Shown one piece after another: positions 48,564-62,976 of a stretch of 64,000 bases of DNA (the stretch's first letter is position 1; each line of letters starts with the position of its first letter). A program made the position numbers and the translations under genes. Where the stretch lies: NCBI RefSeq assembly GCF_003286085.1, contig NW_020825288.1, forward strand, positions 17,918,001 to 17,982,000, read 5' to 3'. Below the pieces are notes generated by a model. The model was not told the origin of the DNA. It saw nothing but the letters and a program-made list of their open reading frames with translations, and did not search any database. Source of the DNA: Drosophila persimilis. Taxonomy: Eukaryota; Arthropoda; Insecta; Diptera; Drosophilidae.

Positions 48564-50283
48564 CTGCAAAGAAAATAAATCGAAGAAAGGGATTAAAGTT
48601 ATTGTTATTGTGAATATTGTAGAAGTCGCTTATCTTAAGCAGTTGATCGATTCGATTTCGATGACAGGTTCTAATATTTAGGCAAATATCACAAGGTTCG
48701 CGGAAGTCTATTCGTTAGACGAGGCGTATTCATATATTGTATGTACATACATATGTATATTTCGGGCTGCTGCCCGACAGGGGACAGTCCCACAACAAAG
48801 TCTGATATTATATACATACGTATAATTTTTGTGGCGGCCACAGTGAAAGACAAACAATATTCAATGACTTGGCGCAGAAGTGCAATTAATTTCATTCACA
48901 TCTTATGAGGGTTCGGGTTATTTTGGGAAATTACCGATAAAACCGTAAGTTCCGGAGCTGTTTAAACTCTTAATTTCGAACTCTCAGCTGCCGAGCTTGG
49001 CGTCAACATTCGCACAGAAATTATCAACAACGCACATTAAGGAAAAAACGCAGAAAGAACTACACTAAAGTTCGACCGATCGCATGCGGGTACGTGTACA
49101 ACGTCCAAGCGGGAGAAACAGCACCGTAGAACTGATGACACACGTCCGCATGCTCGTCTTTTGTAGACGCAGAGCATAAAGAAAGCCCGCGAGCGGCAGA
49201 GAAAGAATGCAAAATTCGTTATTTTATTTTTAAATATGCACCATCCCGCCATTATGCCCCAAAGACCCTCCCTCCCCTCCCAACCAGCTTTCCCCATGGG
49301 TTTTCCTTATTCTGCCAGATTGATTTATGGATTTAGGTGCAACAGGTGGGGAAATAGGCCTAAGTTCAAGAAGCAGTGGGCGGGCGAGCACTCTTACCGC
49401 ACTAAAGCTGATTGGAGGACAAAGCTTTCAGCTGGATGCAATTTGCCTAATGCTACTCGTAAGTGCCCTGAATTATGATAATTTTACTCTGACGTAGTCG
49501 CAACGAGTTTCCAAGCCAAACGTTATGATCTTACATTTCTAATGATATGGGATGGTTCCGTTCCTAATTCTCTCCTTCTGCTTTTAATTACCATCTTACA
49601 GGATAACATTTTATCTGCAATCTGCATCCTCTTTAATTTAAATCGTGATATTTCAAAATAAAATTCAAAAGTAACCGAAACGGGATTTTCTTGCACAGTG
49701 GCGCTTTTATAGTGAACCGTTCGATTGTTGAAGCAAGTCGTCACGTTACAGCACAGTACGGTAGTTGTTCATTAAAAAATATCAATATCATTATTGTCAT
49801 TAATTAAGTATACTTAAATATTTAAGTGACTATGATTTAAGGGAGTCTTAAATTTGTTGAATTTATTAAACTAGTTATTCTTTAAAATGCTAGGCATTTA
49901 CTCTGGAAACGGCAGCAACCTAAAATATTCTTTTGTGCCAATACTTTGGTTCGTCACTGTATCTATATATCGATGTATCACTTGTATATACATCGATCCC
50001 CTTTATTTATCATTTACGGTATTGTATATACTTTTCTGTATATTTTAACGTCGAAATTGAGTTAAGGATATTTTTACGATATATCGGTATATAATGATGT
50101 ATTATTTTCCGCGGTTGTATTCAAACTGTGGACCTGTTTAAATAGAGGGGCTGAGGTGGGCTAAGTTCGTTTTTTCATCGGTATATATCGGACGGTATAT
50201 CGATAAGTAAGAACAAAATATCCAGCAATTATTTATAAAAATAAAAGCAACGACGTGTAAAAACGAAATACGACGACAACGAA
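48564..50283. other. Region between the distal CG2082 exon and jagn
   Basis: No supported coding exon. The right end carries the jagn promoter with many TATATCG/CGATA motifs between 49960 and 50210. A non-coding leader exon of the distal CG2082 transcript may lie here. Confidence 0.5.
50198..50205. promoter_or_regulatory. DRE box TATCGATA (jagn promoter)
   Basis: Exact DREF element 79 bp upstream of the jagn ATG, preceded by two near copies (cggtatatatcgg and acgatatatcgg). Confidence 0.65.
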
Positions 50284-51290
50284 ATGGCAACGCGCGGCGG
50301 TCCAATGGTCGCGGGCACCGACGGAAACGACTTCGAGTTCAGACAGCGCGTAGCTGGCACATATCAAATTAGGTTAATAACACTCGAAAACCCTTCCCCA
50401 GAACACCTACACTCAATGGCAGGAAATTATCTAATTACTAGCCGCTTCCACAGTAGCTGCGACTGCCAAAGCATACTTAGCCAAGCAGGTTGCTGGAGAG
50501 ATGCGACCGTGGGCCCCAACACCCACACCGTGGACAGAACACACATTCAGACGGAGCAGTCGGCTACGCTACCCTGGTGGGCAATGTGCCAGCATGGCAT
50601 GGCATGAGCCTGGCTGCCAGAGGCAGTAACACTGTGTACATGTTTGAGAAGGAAGTAAACCAGAGACAGCTATTCACGGTGGAAACCTTCTCTTGTCGTT
50701 GCAGTTTGTTGAATAAATCGCGATTGAAGTACTGCATTTTCTTCCATGCTCTTCTTTTCTTCGTGATGCTGGCCAAGCTGACCTCGGACATATTGGATCG
50801 CCTGGACATTTTCGTGCTGGAGATTGAGGAACTGGAGGTGCCTTCGCCACTTTGGTGGGAGTACGTGTGGGCCGGTTCGCTGCTCACCTCGTTCCTGGGT
50901 CTGTCGGCGGCACGTGGAAATAAGGTGCGCGAAATGCAGAAATACATGATCGCCATTCTGGTGTTTGCCATCCTGCCCTTGCTCTACTGCTTCGCCTACT
51001 ATTTTTCGGACGTGTGGGAGTTTGCGACCATGGACAAGTCCGTGGAGTTGGACGAGACGGACATTTTCATCTGGCGCGTAAGTGAAAAATACCTCCATCG
51101 AGTATCTAATACACCTGCTCCTGTATAAACCGACTAAATTCTAAATTCTTGCTTGCAGGGCTACCCCTATGGTGTGTTCTGGTACGCCTTCTGCTTTGTG
51201 GGCTTCCAGGTCCACGGATTCACGCTGTATTTCGCCTACAATCTAGTCAAGGTCTGGAAGGCCCGAACTGCCACGCGCAAGTTCCAGTAA
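50284..51290 (+). CDS. jagn: Jagunal, multi-pass ER membrane protein
   Basis: Three coding exons (50284-50372, 50705-51077, 51159-51290) join in frame to 197 residues, the usual Jagunal length. Jagunal is needed for ER reorganisation and vesicle traffic, first shown in fly oocytes; the human orthologue JAGN1 is mutated in neutropenia. The start MATRGGPMVAGTDGNDFEFR closely resembles the JAGN1 start. Four hydrophobic helices are visible: about 39-56 (CIFFHALLFFVML), 84-100 (YVWAGSLLTSFLGLS), 112-132 (MIAILVFAILPLLYCFAYYF) and 155-180 (VFWYAFCFVGF). The C-terminus ARTATRKFQ is basic, as for a cytosolic ER-retrieval tail. Intron 1 is 332 bp and intron 2 is 81 bp. The poly(A) signal AATAAA is at 51555. 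Confidence 0.95.
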
Positions 51291-53214
51291 AGTCGAAGTC
51301 GAGGTCGCGGAGAAAGTACTAAATACTCGCCAAATCACTAAAACGTCAAAGCGAAACGCTGTAGGGCTAGATGTAAATAATTTGGAACTTAAACTAATCT
51401 CTAGTGCACAAAGCGTACAGAAACTAAACTAAACGAAACAGCTGTTAAGGTATCGCACATTTTAGTCTTACAGGAGAGGAGCACATATTTTCGTGGCCAA
51501 ACGAGAATCACGTTAAAGTTATTGTTAGTTGAAAGTTAAACCGTTCAAAGATTAAATAAACAGACACTATCCATATACATACATAAATACTATGTACACC
51601 CTAATGTGTACACACGCAGCCTTGTGAAGTCAACTGAAGACAAAGCAACTGAAGCCACCAAATTTCCCCGAGTCGGAAGCAAAACCAAAAACTTAGACAA
51701 CTTCATTTTTTGCTTACTTACATTTCGACGTGCCTCGTGTTTGTTAGAAACGTTTTATATATATTTACACACAATTATATATATATACAGTATATATATA
51801 TACACGCATATATATCTGTGTTCATGTCTATGGATGAGTACTTCGTCGCTAGGTCTTAGTTAGTCTTCTTTTTCTACGACTTTCAAATCCGTTGGTTATT
51901 CATTTCGCATATTATTTTTTACTTTTAACTGATTTTGAGCACACAGAATCAGCCTGTGTGTTGAGTGTTGAGAGGATTGCCCCATACTATTTACAACTAC
52001 TACTATCCAGGTATACACTGACATACATATGACATATGAAGCAAAGTTTATCCAGTTCTGATCGTCAATAATAAATATGATATGTGTACTGTGTAACGAG
52101 AGACAAATCAGAAAAATGTAACAAATCAAATACAATAGATTGAGAAATTAATTTTAAAGTCAACCTGTTTTTTAAATCGTATCTTGTTCTCCAACTTTTT
52201 AGGTAGTTTTTTAAAAATGTCTCAATAAAAATGCATATATATTTGTTCTTCTGAGTGGGTTAAAAAACACACCTCGTCTTCTTTATGTGACAATCGGTGC
52301 AAGAGTTTTTTAAGAAAACAATTCTCTTCAATTGCCAATTTAAATTTTCATTCCATCGTACGTTTGAATCAGAAAATATCCTCCCCATATCCTCCAAAAG
52401 CCAAGCTCAATCAATTTGATTTTCTGATTGGTCTGTTATAAATTACTTTATCCAAAAAAAAAACGAGCATCACTGGCTGATAGAAGGGAACTAAAGATCA
52501 CCTCTTACTGAAGAATTTAAAATCACTTGATATACTAGAATATACCCAAGCCAGTATGGAGCAGAGGAAACTTATCCGCCATGTCCCTATCTCATTCCGA
52601 ACAAAATCGTACCTAAGAATTCTCTGATCGCGCAAGCAAAAAATACAGAAAATAATCACAAGTATTGCTATACAAAATTTAGAATTCAATTTATTATTGT
52701 ACTGCTTTACAGGCAATATTTTTGGTGGCTTTCCCAAACCAAGTACCCCAACACACATGCATATCACATCAACCCCCTAGTGCTACCGTTGCAATGTGGT
52801 CGAAAGTGGCCACAACAGTCCGACGTTTTAGTGACCATTTGTGCATTGATGCGAGTGGAGGACAGCCACAGCAACAGCCTCGTAATCGTCCTCGTCGCGT
52901 TGTTGTCGAAAATTGCGCAATTGTTGGCCACTCCGGGAGAGACTGGGGGAGGAAAAGGCAAGAAGAGAGAAAAAGCTATGAGATTACTGAACAGGAGAGA
53001 GCCGTCAGAGCTTTTTCACAGCATCCATCCCACTCGCTCGCGCTCTCAGTCCTTATTATTCGGCTGACTGTGAGAAGAGCATATAGAAAATTTTCCAACA
53101 CACCACTCACCATTTTGGATCAAAGTAAACAAGAATATTTTTGGTTTTTTCTTTTTTAAAATTGTGACGAAAATTCCAAATTGCTTAAAAGTTAAGAAAT
53201 ATCGAAAACCTAAG
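51291..53214. other. jagn 3' UTR and spacer before kat-60L1
   Basis: The jagn 3' UTR runs to about 51.58 kb. Beyond it lies AT-rich sequence with TATATA runs (51770-51810) and a low-complexity AT stretch at 52.1-52.5 kb. No coding exon is supported. 52.8-53.2 kb is GC-richer and could hold the promoter of the upstream kat-60L1 transcript. Confidence 0.55.
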
Positions 53215-53333
53215 ATGCGCGGCGAGGAGACGACCTATAGGCGGACGACCCGCGAGAAAATTGTGCTGCGTGGAAACACGACCATCCGGACCGTAGACTG
53301 CACGTCCTACCTTCCCGTGATGAGTCCTGCCAG
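53215..53333 (+). CDS. kat-60L1: Probable alternative first coding exon of kat-60L1
   Basis: An ATG at 53215 opens 39 codons plus two bases (start MRGEETTYRRTTREKIV, end VMSPA) followed by a consensus donor CCAG|GTAAGTG. The exon ends in phase 2, exactly what the common exon starting at 56663 requires. The joined protein would read MSPA-S-SSTPPTS and be 608 residues long. The frame hits TAA within the donor, so the segment makes sense only as a spliced exon. Assigned by splice signal and phase, not homology. Confidence 0.5.
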
Positions 53334-54559
53334 GTAAGTGAGCAGGGGGACCACAGCACACAGCACGGATGGGGGAGCAGATGGAGGTGGAGGTGGAGCT
53401 GGAGCTCTGCCACGGGCGTGCCGGTCTATTCCTTGACTTCGCGGAATTCTGAGTGCGTATGTTATGGCATCGATTTTTATCTCGGCTGCAGCTGATTTCG
53501 CATGCTCCTGCAGATATAGATATAGCCGTGTTATTATGAGTATGTGTCCGGAGCGACCTTCGGTATCGTTTACCGAGACTCATACCGTTGACGGAGCACT
53601 TCAGAAGAACCGCTTTCGCTGCTCTCGAATGTATGCTATTCTTTAGCTTCTCCGATTTCAGCTCGAGACCGAGACCCGGCATGCAAGCCAGCCATTAAAT
53701 TACATTGCCGGCAAATTATTAAGAACTCGTTCCTACTTGAGTGGGTAAATACACACACATTCCACCTTATTTTTGTGTAGCGCCTTGCTTTCACGGAAAT
53801 CGATGGAATATCCAGCTTGAGCTGACGGTAGCTTGGCCGTAGCGTGCATTGACCACTGTCCGCCAGACGTTGAGTAATACAACCAACAAAACACATCGAA
53901 TATTGAATTTCCTTTCAAATTATTTGCCGATATTTTAGAGTGCAATCCATGCAAGATTCGCTTGAAACCCAGTAGAATTTGACAATTTTTCAAACCAATT
54001 TTTAAACTGAATTTAATTATAATTATGTAAAGCGAGAAGGAATACTAGTAAAACTCTGTTCGAAACCGTTGCAATAGCATTAAAGGAATCCGAATGAGAG
54101 CCGACATAAAGCCAATCGATCTGTCTATGTATGTTGTCCAGCTTTATTTCCTTAAAGTTATTATACCCTATCCGTGGGAATATGTATGATTGAAACCGCC
54201 CCCAAGCAGCGCCCAGGCAATACTTCCTTTAACCTCAATTCGCATTCACACACACACTCATCCAAAACTACCCGCCGTGCTTTCGAGCAGCGTCGTCGCC
54301 GTTGGTCCTGTTTGTTGTGGACGCGTCGTCCAGTTCCGTGGTCAGTTGGTGCACAGCCCTTGAGTCGTCAGGTGGACGCCTCGGCTCGCGACCCGTATAC
54401 TTTTTGTTGCCTTCGGTGCGGTTTTTTCGGCTGTCCCGGCTCAGAAAATACTGTCAGGGAATCCATTTTTATGAATCGTTTTCTTACACGTGTGTGTCTT
54501 TAAATTTGAAGTAAAGTTTCTTTTATCCGTCCGACCGATCGTCCGACGACGACTGCGAT

Positions 54560-58578
<4,019 letters not shown>

Positions 58579-58956
58579 TTGTACGGGTTGCTGCTACAGC
58601 ACTCTCCCTCTCTATGATTGTATTCCCCTTTGCGTACTTCCAGCCCAACCTACAATTGCAATACTGTTTATTAATTCTGTATAAACAATATGCGTTAGCT
58701 ATGTATAATTATTTTGTATACGCTTAATTGCTCAAGTGCCCCACTCTCAGCTCTTAGCTCTCAGCCCTCAGCCACAAACCCTATGCGCACATGGTAATCT
58801 GATGCACAAATATATACATATAAAGGACGTATGTAATTTTTAATATTTATTCGACAGAATCCTACAGAAGGCTTATAGCAACAAAATGTATTTTGTAATC
58901 AACATATTTAGAACAAAAAATAAATTACTCGACACCAATTGGATCCATTCCTTCTT
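58579..58956. other. Convergent 3' UTRs of kat-60L1 and Hat1
   Basis: 378 bp between opposing stop codons. A minus-strand poly(A) signal for Hat1 (TTTATT on plus) lies at 58846-58851. The kat-60L1 3' end is probably near 58.7 kb but has no perfect AATAAA. Confidence 0.6.
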
Positions 58957-60286
58957 TTAGGCCTTTAGCTTGGCGAGCGTGTTCTTGTAGCCCTCCTCGA
59001 CCACGGCGTACTCTTCCTGAAGCTGTTCCATGCGCTGCTTCATGTTGGGCAATCGAGCTCGCAGCATTTCCGTGTCCATCTTGTAGCGCTCCATTTTCTT
59101 AAGGTCCTTGATCTGCTTATAGTAAACTGCATTAAGGCGTTTCTTTACCTCCAGACGATAGCTTCTGTACTCCTTTTCATCATTCACATTGGTGTAGTAC
59201 AGGCGTAGCAGCTCGTATACTTTTCGCACCTGTCGCGGATTTAGTTTAAGAGTTTCGCGAGCCTCTCTCACCATTTCCTTGCTGAAGCCCTTGACGATCT
59301 CGTTGCGGGCAAATGACTTCAGTTCCTTGCAGAAGCGCGCATCTACAAAATTTCGCAGCCGCTGAAAGTCCTCCGAGGGATCTTCTACAGTGATGTCCAC
59401 CACGTTCTTCTGCGACTGGTAGTACTTGTATATAGTCTCGATTAGTTGGGTGGCCAGACCCAGCTTCTGGAAGGGGGGCAATATCATCATTTGGCTAATC
59501 CGTGGCCGCTTGTTCTGCGGATAGGCATAGTACTCGTACACGGTTGTGTAGCCAGCTGTGGCATACTGATACTGGCCATCGCCGTTCTTATACTTTTCAT
59601 AGCTGGAAGAAAGTCGTTTAGAACGTACAATAAAACATAATAAAGCCCTCCCTTATTACCAAACAAAGTAGCACCATTGGGCGTCATCAGTGTCTATGTA
59701 GGAGGCAGCGTCCACGAACCACAGTATGAAAGTTTGCAGGCGCGCAAAGAATTTCAAGAAAGATGGAACTTTGTAGTCGCACTGATAGAACTCGAATAGC
59801 CTCTCACTGCCGTCATCAGAGGGCCGTGTGTACTCGCCGATCTTCTCGCCGAAGGGCTGGAACTTGTCTGCCTTGTCCAGCGTCTTCAGAAACTCGTCTA
59901 GGTTGATGAAGTAGCAGCCGTCTGGCAAACTATGTGCAATGGTTCCGACCACATCGTCTGCATTCATTTCACCGGCAGACACTTCGTTGACACGAGTCCC
60001 ATACTCCACGCCCAAGTAAATGTGCAACGGTCCCGCCGTATAGAATACGCGCACGTGCAGATCTTGATATCCGAAAATTGTCTCAGTCTCGCCAAATATC
60101 TGATGAGCCATAACGGGGTGGAAAATCAAAGCATCGTTGTTGATGTCCGCCTTGTCGCGTACTAGAAACAGACGTATTGCAGTAGAAGATTAAGGTGAAT
60201 TGTAAACCAAACCACTTACTCAACTTGAAGTCGACCACCTCGAGGGCGTCCAGCAAATACTCCTGGTATTCTTGGATTTGAGCCAT
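58957..60286 (-). CDS. Hat1: Histone acetyltransferase 1 (type B, HAT1)
   Basis: Exons 60286-60220, 60161-59660 and 59602-58957 join in frame to 404 residues. HAT1 acetylates newly made histone H4 at Lys5 and Lys12 before chromatin assembly. The HAT1-specific N-terminal domain includes IFHPVMAHQIFGE and YQDLHVRVFYTAG; LQTFILWFVDAASYID precedes the GNAT domain. The acetyl-CoA motif is in LPPFQKLGLATQL (Q-x-x-G-x-A at about 235-240), followed by DITVEDPSEDFQRLRNFVD, a HAT1 hallmark with the catalytic acidic region. The C-terminus is a long charged helix (YRSYRLEVKKRLNAVYYKQ onward), as in animal HAT1. Introns are 57-58 bp. It is divergent from Rpn5 and convergent with kat-60L1. Confidence 0.95.
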
Positions 60287-61020
60287 TCTTGCTTTTTTCA
60301 CTGACCTGGGCGGTCTGCGTTGGCCGAGTCTAAAATTGCGCCGCAAAATGTGCTGATAGCTGTAGCGTCGAAATAGCAAACGCTTTCGGGTCTGTTAGTT
60401 AGCAAAATTTTTCGCGGTAACAAAAGACCGAAGCCAAATAATTTACAGTGTTAAAAACGAAATAGGCGCAATAAGTGTTGCACAACTTACCACTCGCTTT
60501 TTCATTATCACTTATCAATTATCAATGAAATTCCATCGAATTTTGTCTAATATTTGTTTGTTATTCCATACAAAGAGAAATGTCATTAAAAAACTATTTC
60601 CATTTGATTTATATTTGAAAATCATAGTCACCTGGAAAATCGCGCGCCACTCGATAGTTGTGAATGGAATTATTTAAAACATCGTTACTATCGATATTAC
60701 CCTCGATGGTTTGACACCTCTAACACAGCATTTGTAAGCAGAATTTATGCAGTAAAATAATAATTAATCACAAAAAGCGGCACTTGTGTTTTAAACAACA
60801 TCCAGAAGGACGAAACGTGAAAGCTTAGCACGAACTTGTTGGATTATTAGTATTTTCCCCATTAAAAATCTGATCTTTGCGGAATAACAGCAGAAAAAGA
60901 GGTAAGTAACAAAAATGCCTCGTCATAGCGACCGAAGACCGAAGCTGGGCGCCTCCGCCTCCGCCTCGAGATGCGCATTGAATTGAATGATTGATTTGAT
61001 TTGATTATTGTTAGTTCATA
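60287..61020. promoter_or_regulatory. Divergent promoter of Hat1 and Rpn5, with the Rpn5 leader intron
   Basis: 734 bp between start codons. It has an exact TATCGATA at 60689-60696 with nearby actcgatag and cctcgatgg. The Rpn5 leader contains a probable 113-bp 5' UTR intron (AAAGAG|GTAAGT at 60902 to TTGTTAG|TTCATA-ATG at 61014). Confidence 0.7.
60689..60696. promoter_or_regulatory. DRE box TATCGATA (Hat1/Rpn5 promoter)
   Basis: Exact DREF element between the two divergent genes, consistent with replication- and growth-linked expression of both. Confidence 0.65.
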
Positions 61021-62651
61021 ATGGATACCTACTTGTTCGATGGCGGCCGCATCACTAAAATGGAGGTGGACTATGAGCCTGCCTGCAATGAGAAAATTCC
61101 TCTGGCAAAGGAGCTGGCCAAAAAGAATCCCGACGCCTTTCACGAAGCCATCGAGATGATGCTGCAACTGGAGAAACAGACGCGTCTTGGCGCTGACATG
61201 GTGTCGTGCTCGCGTGTCCTTGTCGCGATTTGCCAGATATGCTTCGATGCGTCCAACTGGAATGCCCTAAATGAGTACGTCACCCTTCTGGTGCGTAGGC
61301 GCTCTCAGCTTAAGCAGGCTGTCGTGAAGATGATCCAGGAGTGCTGCACGTACGTTGACAAAACGCCCAATAAGGAGACCAAGCTCAAGCTGATAGATAC
61401 ACTACGTTCGGTCACTGAGGGGAAGATCTATGTGGAAATAGAGCGTGCTCGACTCACCAAAACCTTGGCCGACATCAAGGAGGCCGATGGCGACGTCGCA
61501 GCGGCAGCGTCTGTTATGGAAGAGCTGCAGGTAGAGACGTACGGTTCCATGGACAAGCGTGAGAAGGTTGAGCTCATTTTGGAGCAAATGCGTCTCTGTC
61601 TACTGAAGGAGGACAATGTGTCGACTCAAATCATAGCCAAGAAGATCAGCATTAAGTTCTTTGACGATCCGGCTCAGCATGATCTTAAGCTAAAGTTCTA
61701 CAACTTAATGATTCAACTGAATCGCGATACATCTTTTCTCAACACCTCGCGTCACTACCAGGCTATTGCAGAGCCGTCGCGTAAAAAAGCTGCACTTACA
61801 CCCGTCGACTCTGCCACGGATGACAAGAAGAAACTGGATGATGACAAGAAGAAGAAGGACGATGATGAAAAGGAGAAGAAGACTGAGGCCGCAGCAGAGC
61901 CGGAAGTCGAGGTCGAACTGACTGAATCGCAGAAAAAGGAGCTGACGGATAAGCTAGTCTGTGCTGTAATCTATTGTGTCCTGGCCCCGTTCGACAACGA
62001 ACAAAGCGACATGATGGCCCACTTGTCCAAAAACAAGAAACTGGAGGATGTGCCCGTCTACAAGTATGAAAGGAAACAGAAAATTAGTCACAGATTTGAG
62101 TTTAAATTTTTGTTTTAGGGAAATTCTGCGCCTGTTCATGTCGAAGGAGCTGATTAACTTCGATACATTTAACGCCGACTTTGGTTTAGTGTTGGCCGAG
62201 AACGATATGTTCAAGGACGCCACCAAGCATGGAAAAAAGTGCATTGCCGAGCTCAAGGATCGTCTAATAGAGCATGTAAGCTGATAAACTGATTTGGACT
62301 GGAAGGCTGCCCCATTTCTTGATAATAATCGTATACATTTTGTTTCAGAATATTCGCATTATTGCTATGTACTACTCCCGGCTTCACATAGCGCGCATGA
62401 GTGAGCTCCTCAATCTGCCCGCCAGCCGCTGTGAAGAATATCTGTCCAAGCTGGCCAACAGCGACACAATTCGCGTGAAGATCGATCGCCCCGCTGGTAT
62501 TATCTATTTCACCACGAAGAAGAGTGCCTCCGACATCCTGAACAACTGGGCAACCGATGTCAATCAGTTGATGTCCCTGGTGAACAAAACATGCCACTTG
62601 ATCAACAAGGAGGAGTGCGTATACTCGGTCATGTGTGCTGTCGAGGATTAG
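61021..62651 (+). CDS. Rpn5: 26S proteasome lid subunit Rpn5 (PSMD12)
   Basis: Exons 61021-62063, 62119-62275 and 62349-62651 join in frame to 500 residues. Rpn5 is a PCI-domain subunit of the 19S regulatory lid that holds the Rpn11 deubiquitinase over the core. The N-terminal TPR-like helices (EKIPLAKELAKKN, ARLTKTLADIKEADGDV, RLCLLKEDNVSTQIIAKKIS) are followed by a PCI domain with EHNIRIIAMYYSRLHIARMSELL split by intron 2 and DRPAGIIYFTT. LMSLVNKTCHLINKEE near the end matches PSMD12. Residues about 260-300 form a Lys/Asp-rich run followed by acidic residues, absent from human PSMD12 as I recall it. Introns are 55 and 73 bp, plus a leader intron. The next gene CG1218 lies 325 bp downstream in the same direction. 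Confidence 0.96.
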
Positions 62652-62976
62652 TTGCTTATTCTATTATTAGATTGTGTTTTATTATAAAACGCCTGCCCAT
62701 ATATACCTGTAGCTCTACTAACAATCCAACCATCAAAATTTCTTCGATGTTTTCGCAGTTTGTATTCATTGAATGAACTACAATATTAAAACCAAACTAA
62801 ATCCCTCAAATCCAAATCGTCGGATGTTGCCAGACCGTCAAAAAATAGACAGAAACATTGACGTTTTTCAACACGTGAACTGCTTCACTGAAAAATATCT
62901 TTTTTGCACAGAGAAGTTTGTTTGTTATTCTTTTGTTTACACCAATTGTTGAATCATTTATTATCTTAAACTGAAA
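62652..62976. other. Rpn5 3' UTR and CG1218 promoter
   Basis: 325 bp between the Rpn5 stop and the CG1218 start. ATTAAA-type poly(A) signals occur near 62787. No TATCGATA box is present. Confidence 0.55.
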
